Assembly (NCBI GenBank): GCA_934278005.1
Contig: CAKQWG010000073.1
Location: 1-15,773, forward strand
Direction of reading: 5' to 3'
Length of the DNA: 15,773 nucleotides
Source of the DNA: an uncultured Pirellulaceae bacterium
GTDB taxonomy: Bacteria; Planctomycetota; Planctomycetia; Pirellulales; Pirellulaceae
Shown: positions 7,649 to 13,647 of the stretch, in pieces
How positions within the stretch are numbered: position 1 is the first letter of the stretch
Layout of the letters: each line of letters opens with the position of its first letter
Notes under the pieces: model-generated
Seen by the model: the letters and a program-made list of their open reading frames with translations, nothing else
The model's database searches: none
What the model was told of the DNA's origin: nothing
Program-made: the position numbers and the translations under genes

Positions 7649-7676
7649 TTGAACGGCACTTCTTGGCGGATATGCT
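7649..7676 (+). promoter_or_regulatory. Candidate sigma70-like promoter for the TIGR03000 protein gene
   Basis: TTGAAC at 7649-7654 and TATGCT at 7671-7676 are separated by 16 bp, with a second TATAT immediately after. This lies about 60 bp before the chosen ATG at 7740. Planctomycete promoters are poorly defined, so this is a pattern match only. Confidence 0.3.
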
Positions 7677-7739
7677 ATATCAGGACCCGGCGATTTTTTC
7701 TGCTGGAGTCGTCACGCTCAATCTATGGAGTTGCCACAC

Positions 7740-8951
7740 ATGAAGTTTAATTATTTAGCGAAAGTAGCGAGTTTGGTGCTCGGTGCAACGTTTTTGGTCT
7801 GTCCAAGCACTGTGCAGGCAGGCTGGGGCGTGCTAGGCGGAAGCAATGGCGGCAGTAGTGGCGGCAGTAGCGGCTTTGCGTCCGGTGGTGGATCCAGCGG
7901 CGGTTATGCCGCAGCGTATGGCGGTAGCAGTGGCTATGCAGCATCGTACGGTTCCTCAGGTGGCGGATCCTCAGGTGGCGGATCCTCTGGTGGCAGTAGC
8001 GGCTACGTGGCTTCCTATGGCTCCTCTGGCGGCGGTTCCTCAGGCGGCGATGCCCGGCCAGGGTTGCTCCATCGATTTGCAAGTCGACTTCATGATCACA
8101 TGGCCGCCAAGCGTGCGCGACACGCGGCGCGTCGGGCAGACTATGGTAGCTCGGGCGGTTCGAGCGGTTACACCAGCAGCTATGCTTCCTACGGCGGTGG
8201 CTCTTCTGGCGGCTCCAGTGGCGGCTATCCAGCGTATTACAATTACTCCGGTGGCAGCAGCGGCGGTAGCAGCGGCGGTAGCGTGAACTACGGCAGCACT
8301 GGCTATAGCTCAGGCGTCAACTATGGCAGCACTGGTTACGAAGCAGGCTACGGCGGCAGCGAAGTTTACTACGGTGCGTCCAATGATACCGGCAGCAGCG
8401 ACGCTAACAGCCTAGTTTCGAATTTCGATTCGGCCTCGACCGACGATGCCGTCTACCTGACCCTGGCTGTTCCAAGCAACGCCAAGGTTTTTGTCAACGA
8501 TCATCAAACCTCCAGCACAGGCACGGTTCGCAAGTTCGTCAGCCGTGGGTTGGAAGCTGGCAAGCAGTATCGCTTTGAAGTTCGCGCCGAGATCGTCGAT
8601 GCAAGCGGCAAGCTGCTAACTGAAGAGAAGTCATTGGTCGTTTCTTCAGGAGATCAGGAGCAAGTTCAATTTGCGTTTGCTGAGCAGGACAGCCCGATCG
8701 AAACCGCAATCACGCTCAATCTGCCCGAGGGAGCCAAAGTCACTCTAGCTGGTAGCGAAACCAAAGCTGCTGGCGAAACGCGCACTTTCCGCACCGGTCG
8801 GTTGAAGGCTGGCGAGTTCTGGGACGACTATGAAATTGAAGTCGAGCACGAAGGACAGGTCAAGCGTCAGTCGATTCGATTGGTCGGTGGCGACAAGCTG
8901 CAATTGACTTTCGATTTTGATCAGCCCGTAACCACGGTCGCAGCCCGCTAA
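7740..8951 (+). CDS. Secreted Gly/Ser-rich protein with two TIGR03000 domains
   Basis: The start is set at ATG 7740 rather than the in-frame ATG 7725, because GGAG at 7727-7730 then sits 9 nt upstream and the product begins with a clean signal peptide (MKFNYLAKVASLVLGATFLV, likely cleavage after VQA at residue 27). The 403-residue product then has a long low-complexity region (about 29-215) built of GSSGG and GYxxSYG-like runs. It is interrupted by a basic, helix-like island (about 106-132: RPGLLHRFASRLHDH, AAKRARHAARR). The C-terminal half has two similar beta-rich modules, about 237-313 (VYLTLAVPSNAKVFVND ... GLEAGKQYRFEVRA) and about 322-393 (ITLNLPEGAKVTL ... LKAGEFWDDYEIEVE). These fit the planctomycete domain TIGR03000, whose function is unknown. 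A surface or cell-envelope location is inferred from the signal peptide and composition. Confidence 0.88.
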   Translation: MKFNYLAKVASLVLGATFLVCPSTVQAGWGVLGGSNGGSSGGSSGFASGGGSSGGYAAAYGGSSGYAASYGSSGGGSSGGGSSGGSSGYVASYGSSGGGSSGGDARPGLLHRFASRLHDHMAAKRARHAARRADYGSSGGSSGYTSSYASYGGGSSGGSSGGYPAYYNYSGGSSGGSSGGSVNYGSTGYSSGVNYGSTGYEAGYGGSEVYYGASNDTGSSDANSLVSNFDSASTDDAVYLTLAVPSNAKVFVNDHQTSSTGTVRKFVSRGLEAGKQYRFEVRAEIVDASGKLLTEEKSLVVSSGDQEQVQFAFAEQDSPIETAITLNLPEGAKVTLAGSETKAAGETRTFRTGRLKAGEFWDDYEIEVEHEGQVKRQSIRLVGGDKLQLTFDFDQPVTTVAAR

Positions 8952-8982
8952 GCAACGGGTGAGATGGTAGTTTTTAATAGAC

Positions 8983-9004
8983 ACCCTCCCGCTCGCGGGA
9001 GGGT
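8983..9004. repeat. Perfect 10-bp inverted repeat (hairpin) downstream of the TIGR03000 gene
   Basis: accctcccgc (8983-8992) and gcgggagggt (8995-9004) are exact reverse complements around a 2-base centre. In RNA this would fold as a GC-rich stem with a ctcg tetraloop. No T-run follows on the plus strand and none on the minus strand, so a classical intrinsic terminator is not supported. It begins 32 bp after the stop codon at 8951. It could be a REP-like dispersed palindrome or a 3'-end stabiliser. Confidence 0.6.
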
Positions 9005-9051
9005 CGGATGTGCCAGCGGCTGGCCATTGCCGTCGCTACATCGGCCAGCTG

Positions 9052-9195
9052 TGTCTTTCAGCTGCTGTGTCTTTCAGCTGCTGTGTCTTTCAGCGGTAAT
9101 GTCTTTCAGCTGCAGTGTCTTTCAGCTGCAGTGTCTTTCAGCTGCAGTGTCTCTCAGCTGCAGTGTCTCTCAGCGGTAATGTCTTTCAGTCGCAA
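9052..9195. repeat. 16-bp minisatellite, nine contiguous copies
   Basis: Nine 16-bp units start at 9052, 9068, 9084, 9100, 9116, 9132, 9148, 9164 and 9180, with no spacer. The consensus is tgtctttcagctgcag. Units 1-2 end in ctgctg, units 3 and 8 end in cggtaa, and units 7-8 have tctctc. Most units contain the palindrome cagctg. Because 16 is not a multiple of 3, all frames read through, creating spurious open frames. The array ends 11 bp before the ATG at 9207, so it forms the 5' leader or promoter region of the next gene. Confidence 0.93.
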
Positions 9196-9206
9196 TCTCA
9201 TTGAGC

Positions 9207-10403
9207 ATGCGAAAGTTGCGACGGCTCGTTCTACGGCTTGGCTTCTGCCTTAGCTGCTCTACAATCTACGCGTTGACAGGCGGCGACTCGGCAGCGAGTG
9301 GCCGATTCTCACTCGGGAGCACAGGCGGCGTGGCGCAATTTAGAAACAAAGGGACTCGAGGTGAGTTTGCTGCGCGTGACGCGCAACAGCCACCATCTCC
9401 CCCGGGCTTGTCCGTAGGCTGGAAGTGGTTCATCAGTGGGCTGGTGATGTTGCAACTGCTAGCGGTAACGTCTGAGCCATTTCGCTTCTTTACACGCAGT
9501 GCGCGGGGGACATCGCCAGCGGCTGACCCTGTGCGGTGGGCCTTAGGGCCTTATGTTGAGTTCGCCTATTTGAATCACGGCTACTTTTTTTTCGCGCCAG
9601 AACCGGGCCCCAGCCACTTGATGCAGTGTCGCCTGGAGATGCCGGACTCAAGCCAGGTGTCGATTACCTTTCCCGACAAGCGCAAGCAGTGGCCGCGTTT
9701 GCTATACCATCGGCATTTCATGTTGGCAGAATTTCTGCATCAGTTGCACGTGCCGCCTGTCGACCCTGCGTTGGTCGCCGGCGACCCGGCGCTGGATGAG
9801 GCTTGGCAGGCTGAGCGGTCGCTGTTTGAGCGTGTGCGAGAATCGATGAGCACGCATGTGTCAGCTAAGTTTGGCGCTCGATCGACGACTATCCAGCGGA
9901 TCGAGCACCGATTGCCCAGCGACGATGAAGTCTTTCGGCAGCGATTGGCGCTCGACTCCCCGTCGCTGTACATAGTGCTACCCGATGCGCCGCCAGCGCT
10001 GGGCCCGCCTCCCGCTTCGCAGTTGCCCGCGTGGGGCTGGCAGGGGATGGGGGTGTTGCTTGAGCCCCAGTTAAAGGTCGGGCCTGCAGGCCGGCCCTAC
10101 ATGGATCGCAGCCTGTTTGAAGTGCAGCCTATTCCATTGCGCACCGCACCTGCCGGCGCGGCCGTAGAGGCCAGCGGCGCAGCCGTGGAGGCCAGTGGCG
10201 CAGCCGTGGAGGCCAGTGGCGCAGCCGTGGAGGCTAGCGGTGTAGCCCCAGAGGCCAGCGGTGCACGAGCCGAGGCCAGCGGCGCAGCCAGGGAGGCGGC
10301 TAGCGCTGCGGCGGAAGCTGGTGAGGCTGTCGCGGAGGAATCCGCGCCCGCTGAGTCTGCAAGCTCCGGCGAGACTGCTGGCCAGTTGGAGGACTCATTG
10401 TGA
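9207..10403 (+). CDS. Membrane-anchored partner protein of the HTTM protein, with repetitive Ala/Glu/Ser tail
   Basis: The frame opens at TTG 9201 and ATG 9207; ATG is chosen. There is no clear Shine-Dalgarno, and the first ~65 residues look unconserved, so a later start is possible. One transmembrane helix is evident (about residues 73-90 of the 9201 frame: WFISGLVMLQLLAV), followed by a large extracytoplasmic or cytoplasmic part. The segment YLNHGYFFFAPEPGPSHL (123-140) and KQWPRLLYHRHFMLAEFLHQ (162-181) resemble a protein I recall being encoded beside HTTM genes in planctomycetes. Function is unknown. The tail carries seven 7-residue repeats (AAVEASG type, 320-368), then a Glu/Ala-rich end. 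It overlaps the next start codon by 4 bp (gtga at 10400-10403), so the two proteins are probably translationally coupled and work together. Confidence 0.82.
   Translation: MRKLRRLVLRLGFCLSCSTIYALTGGDSAASGRFSLGSTGGVAQFRNKGTRGEFAARDAQQPPSPPGLSVGWKWFISGLVMLQLLAVTSEPFRFFTRSARGTSPAADPVRWALGPYVEFAYLNHGYFFFAPEPGPSHLMQCRLEMPDSSQVSITFPDKRKQWPRLLYHRHFMLAEFLHQLHVPPVDPALVAGDPALDEAWQAERSLFERVRESMSTHVSAKFGARSTTIQRIEHRLPSDDEVFRQRLALDSPSLYIVLPDAPPALGPPPASQLPAWGWQGMGVLLEPQLKVGPAGRPYMDRSLFEVQPIPLRTAPAGAAVEASGAAVEASGAAVEASGAAVEASGVAPEASGARAEASGAAREAASAAAEAGEAVAEESAPAESASSGETAGQLEDSL
10158..10304 (+). repeat. 21-bp coding tandem repeat, seven copies
   Basis: Seven in-frame 21-bp units start at 10158, 10179, 10200, 10221, 10242, 10263 and 10284. 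The first four encode near-identical AAVEASG; the last three diverge (VAPEASG, ARAEASG, AAREAAS). Copies 2 and 3 are identical at DNA level, pointing to recent duplication, with the older copies toward the 3' end. Length change by whole units would keep the reading frame. Confidence 0.92.
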
Positions 10404-11389
10404 GCGAACCCGTCGGAGCAGGAGGAGCGTGGCGTGGAAGCCTGCGAGCATGGCTCGAGGCCTGGGGGGCGAGTTGGGATCGCTTCTGGTTCACGGCCCG
10501 CGACCCTCAGTCGCTGGCCGTTATTCGCATCGCCTGCGGCGCGATGCTGGCGTACGTGCATTTGATATGGGCCAGCGTGATCAACGACTTCATGGGAGTC
10601 AACGCGTGGATGTCAGCTGAACTGGTCCGCTCGCTGCATCGCGATGATTGGGCTTGGAGTTGGCTGTGGTACACCGAGAATCCCGTTTGGCTGGGCCTGC
10701 ATCAGTTCCTTGCGATTGTTGTCAGCCTGATGATGATGGTCGGGCTGTTTACGCGTGTGGCGGTGCCGATAGCTTGGTGGATGACGCTCATGGTCTGCCA
10801 CCGTTTGACCGGCGCGCTGTTTGGTTTGGATCAAATGGTGGTCATGCTGGCCATGTATTTGATGATCTCACATTGTGGCAGCGTGTGGAGTGTCGACGCA
10901 ATTTTGCGCAGGCGCTTTGAGGACCAGGGCCGCCTGCAGCCCACGAGCTGGAGAGCCTGGCTGTGGCCAGCACCGACGGCCACGATCAATAACAATCTAG
11001 CCACGCGCTTGATACAGTTGCATTTATGCGTGATCTATCTGTTTGGCGGGCTGAGCAAGATGCGCGGCGAGATGTGGTTTGATGGTAGTGCGATGTGGTA
11101 TACAGCGGTCAACTACGAATATCAGTCGCTGGACATTACCTGGATAGGTCGCTGGCGCTTTTTGGTCGCCAGTCTGACGGCTATTACGATTTTTTGGGAG
11201 ACGTTTTACGTGGCCTTGATTTGGCCACGTTTGACGCGTCCGATCATGCTAGCCATCGCAGTGCTCGTGCACGGCGGCATCGCTGTCGCCCTGGGCATGG
11301 TTACGTTTGGAAGCATCATGATCATCGCCAACTTAGCCTTTATCGAACCTCGTCTCATGCAGCGTTTGTATAACCGCATACGTCGCTAG
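10400..11389 (+). CDS. HTTM-domain (vitamin K carboxylase-like) integral membrane protein
   Basis: The 329-residue protein has about seven or eight hydrophobic segments (roughly 39-60, 98-118, 121-135, 143-160, 203-218, 253-276, 281-300 and 301-315). The segment LHLCVIYLFGGLSKMRGEMW (207-226) and the N-terminal RDPQSLAVIRIACG are characteristic of the HTTM family related to the vitamin K-dependent gamma-carboxylase membrane domain. From memory of the human enzyme, the active-site Lys218 lies in a similar G-x-KKLDADW context, so Lys220 here may be its equivalent. The carboxylase C-terminal lumenal region is absent, so gamma-carboxylation cannot be claimed. The start is GTG 10400, with GGAGGA (10388-10393) 6 nt upstream and a 4-bp overlap with the preceding gene. 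The stop lies inside the second copy of the 32-bp element. Confidence 0.9.
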   Translation: MSEPVGAGGAWRGSLRAWLEAWGASWDRFWFTARDPQSLAVIRIACGAMLAYVHLIWASVINDFMGVNAWMSAELVRSLHRDDWAWSWLWYTENPVWLGLHQFLAIVVSLMMMVGLFTRVAVPIAWWMTLMVCHRLTGALFGLDQMVVMLAMYLMISHCGSVWSVDAILRRRFEDQGRLQPTSWRAWLWPAPTATINNNLATRLIQLHLCVIYLFGGLSKMRGEMWFDGSAMWYTAVNYEYQSLDITWIGRWRFLVASLTAITIFWETFYVALIWPRLTRPIMLAIAVLVHGGIAVALGMVTFGSIMIIANLAFIEPRLMQRLYNRIRR

Positions 11390-11414
11390 TGTGGCCTGAC
11401 GCTCCGCGTCGGTC
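11383..11414 (+). repeat. Copy 2 of the 32-bp stop-codon/hairpin element
   Basis: This copy is 30/32 identical to 5328-5359 read on the minus strand. It includes part of the last two codons and the TAG stop of the HTTM gene, then tgtggcc, t, gacgctccgcgtcgg and tc. Both differences between copies are C-to-T. One is in the bulged base of the hairpin and the other turns a G-C pair into a G-U pair, so the predicted stem survives. Confidence 0.75.
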
Positions 11415-11416
11415 AG

Positions 11417-11434
11417 TGCATGATGCATCATGCA
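11417..11434. promoter_or_regulatory. Perfect 18-bp palindrome
   Basis: tgcatgatgcatcatgca reads identically on both strands, with no central spacer. It lies 27 bp after the HTTM stop codon and directly after the 32-bp hairpin element, about 180 bp before the isochorismatase-family gene. It could be an operator for a dimeric DNA-binding protein or part of a 3' structure. No T-run follows. Confidence 0.45.
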
Positions 11435-11614
11435 GAGTGCGATCTGCCTGCTGCGCCGGGCGAACTTGCGTTCACAGGCTTTTCAATTGCAGGAGATCGT
11501 CGACGGTCGGTTGATTGAAAATAGAGTGGACCGTGCCGTCGCCAGCGCAGGCCGCCACGTGTCAGGGCGTGTGTTGGGAGAGTCAAGTAGTTCCTCTTTA
11601 GCATGGAGTCGGTC

Positions 11615-12163
11615 ATGAAACGTGCGTTAATAGTTATCGATGTGCAACGTGAATATTTCGATGGAGCGCTGCCGATCCGGCATCCGGCAGGCCACTTGGA
11701 GTCGATTCTACAAGCTATGGACGATGCGGCTCAAGTCAAGCTGCCGACGATCGTTGTCAGGCATCATCAGTCGGATCCCGACTCGCCGATATTCCGTCTG
11801 CACAGCGATATGTGGCAGCTGCTCGATGAAGTCGAGTCGCGGCCGCGAGATTTGCTGGTCGACAAACAGCTGCCGGGCACATTCACCAATACGGATTTAG
11901 ACAAATTTTTGAAAGCTCATGACATCGATACCGTCTCAATCGCTGGCTACATGACGCAAGTTTGCTGCGACACGACGGCTCGTCAGGCCTTTCATCGCGG
12001 CTACAAGGTTGAATTTCTGAGCGATGCCACGGGCACGCTCGACATCTCCAACAAGGCCGGTTCCGTCACGGCAGAGCAATTGCAGGAATCGATTTTGGTA
12101 GCTCAGCAAATGTTTTTCAGCGACGTCATCGACCGAGCCGAATGGTCTCGCCGCATTGCGTAA
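11615..12163 (+). CDS. Isochorismatase-family cysteine hydrolase
   Basis: This is a 182-residue alpha/beta hydrolase of the isochorismatase/nicotinamidase-like family. These cytosolic enzymes hydrolyse amide, ester or enol-ether bonds through a Cys-Asp-Lys triad. With the start at ATG 11615 the triad reads Asp9 (ALIVIDVQ), Lys84 (VDKQLPGTF) and Cys117 (GYMTQVCCDTTARQAF; a second Cys follows at 118). ATG 11603 is in frame, but its GGAG bases (11605-11608) serve well as the ribosome binding site 6 nt before ATG 11615, so the later start is preferred. Length and motifs are complete. Substrate cannot be read from sequence, and neither isochorismate nor nicotinamide metabolism genes are nearby. 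It converges on apgM with only 11 bp between the stop codons. Confidence 0.92.
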   Translation: MKRALIVIDVQREYFDGALPIRHPAGHLESILQAMDDAAQVKLPTIVVRHHQSDPDSPIFRLHSDMWQLLDEVESRPRDLLVDKQLPGTFTNTDLDKFLKAHDIDTVSIAGYMTQVCCDTTARQAFHRGYKVEFLSDATGTLDISNKAGSVTAEQLQESILVAQQMFFSDVIDRAEWSRRIA

Positions 12164-12174
12164 GCAGTTTGGCT

Positions 12175-13380
12175 CTACGCGCCGAACTTGCCCATGCGGC
12201 CGGCGTTGGAGAGGGCGAGCAGCATGAGGTACTGAGCTTCGAACTGTCCCAGTCCGCCGGTGATGGCTTGCGTTTCACCAAAGCTGGTGTGCGGATCAGG
12301 TCGGCAGCAATCGGAGACCAGCAGTGTGGGGACGGGATGCCAGCTGTGGCCCTTCAGGTAGGCCGGTGTGGAGTGATCGCCGGTGACGATCAACACGTCG
12401 GGTTTGAGGGCAGTGATCGCTGGTAGGCAGGCGTCAAGCTGCTCGGTGCGACGGACCTTTTCATCAAAGTTGCCGTCCTCGCCCGTGCTGTCGGTGTACT
12501 TGAAGTGGATAAAGAAAAAATCGTATTTGTCCCAGTTGTCTTTGAGGATCTGCGTCTGCTCGTCCAGCGTGGTGGCTTGGCCTACGATATCCATGCCCAC
12601 CAGACTGGCCAATCCCTTGTACATCGGATAGACGGCAATGGCGGCCGCGCGCAGACCGTAGACCTCCTCGTAGCTGGGCATGTCTGGCCGAGCCGCGAAG
12701 CCGCGCATAGTGTGGAAGTTGGCCTTCTTCTCGTCTTTTAAAATCTGGCGAGCTTGCTTCAGGAACTCTTTGGCTACGTCAGCTGTGCGCTGGCTCTGAG
12801 CATCCTCGGCTACTGGATCTAGCGGTGGCACACCGGTGGCCTGCGGATCGGTATCTTTGACATTGCCGCCGAGTCCGGCTCCGCGAAACACCACTACGAA
12901 ACGATGCTCTTTCACGGGCTCGACGAAGATCTCGACTCCCGGGATGTTGATCTGACGCAGCGAAATAGCCAGTGGCGCGCTCTCTTCGGTGGCGATCCGT
13001 CCGGCGCGACGGTCCGAGATGTTGCCCGCGGAGTCAAGCGTGCAGAAATTGCAGCGGATGGCCACGTCGCCAGGCTGCATCTGAAATCCGATGCCGGTGG
13101 CTTCCAACGCTCCGCGGCCAATTTGATATTTCAGCGGGTCATAGCCAAACAGTCCCAAGTGCCCCGGCCCCGAGCCCGGAGCAATGCCGGGCTTGACCGG
13201 AATGGATAAGCCTTGCACACCCTGGGCAGCCAATGCGTCCAGATTCGGCGTGCGGGCCGTCTCTAATTCGGTTTTGCCACCTGGATGCATCGGCAGCCCA
13301 CCCAGTCCATCACCGACCAACATGACGATCTTGGATTTGTTTTTGACTTGCAAGTCGCGGGTAAGTACATGCATATCCAT
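12175..13380 (-). CDS. apgM: 2,3-bisphosphoglycerate-independent phosphoglycerate mutase, archaeal type
   Basis: It interconverts 3- and 2-phosphoglycerate in glycolysis and gluconeogenesis, and belongs to the metal-dependent alkaline-phosphatase superfamily, ApgM subgroup. Visible marks are VMLVGDGLGGLP with metal ligand Asp24, the phospho-acceptor serine motif PGSGPGHLGLFGYDP (Ser70, numbered from this start), GRGALEATGIGF, then the C-terminal metal-site motifs VTGDHSTPA and GHSWHPVPTLL. The 401-residue length fits ApgM (about 400) rather than the 510-residue GpmI. The start used is ATG at 13380 on the minus strand. The frame is open to an ATG at 13464, but those 28 extra residues (RWRYPRPRNRFNQTQPARI) look unlike the family. 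No strong Shine-Dalgarno is seen for either. Converges with the hydrolase gene and diverges from the PGI-like gene. Confidence 0.94.
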   Translation of the reverse strand: MDMHVLTRDLQVKNKSKIVMLVGDGLGGLPMHPGGKTELETARTPNLDALAAQGVQGLSIPVKPGIAPGSGPGHLGLFGYDPLKYQIGRGALEATGIGFQMQPGDVAIRCNFCTLDSAGNISDRRAGRIATEESAPLAISLRQINIPGVEIFVEPVKEHRFVVVFRGAGLGGNVKDTDPQATGVPPLDPVAEDAQSQRTADVAKEFLKQARQILKDEKKANFHTMRGFAARPDMPSYEEVYGLRAAAIAVYPMYKGLASLVGMDIVGQATTLDEQTQILKDNWDKYDFFFIHFKYTDSTGEDGNFDEKVRRTEQLDACLPAITALKPDVLIVTGDHSTPAYLKGHSWHPVPTLLVSDCCRPDPHTSFGETQAITGGLGQFEAQYLMLLALSNAGRMGKFGA

Positions 13381-13647
13381 GGGTAAGATTCTCGCGGGCT
13401 GAGTTTGATTGAATCGGTTTCGAGGCCGGGGGTAGCGCCATCGCTGGTCGTGCAACGCAGCCATAGAATTATGGCCATTCGTCGCAATTCAACTAGTGCT
13501 CCAAGTGGCACAATTCGCAAAAGCAGGTAGAACTGGCCGGTCGTACTGGCCCAGGCCATGCGCGCGTCTGCCGCCTGCTGGATTCGGCGCTGAAGGATTT
13601 TTCGGGTAGACCGTTTTTTTGCCAGATGTTTAGAAAGTCTATGTTAC

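Noticed and set aside
9052..9195. Possible CRISPR array
   Set aside because: Units are 16 bp and directly contiguous with no unique spacers, and no cas genes are nearby.
8964..9253. Two overlapping plus-strand open frames (8964-9179 and 9008-9253) across the 16-bp repeat, encoding FQLQCLSAAV-like repeats
   Set aside because: The repeat unit has no stop in any frame and 16 is not a multiple of 3, so open frames are automatic. No ribosome binding site or recognisable protein pattern is present.
12142..12741. Plus-strand open frames inside apgM (12142-12426, 12383-12631, 12505-12741)
   Set aside because: They are antisense shadows of a well-supported conserved gene.
13381..13559. N-terminal extension of apgM to 13464 and a 98-codon frame at 13263-13559
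   Set aside because: The extra residues are Arg/Gln/Pro-rich and unlike ApgM. The other frame is a shadow overlapping apgM.
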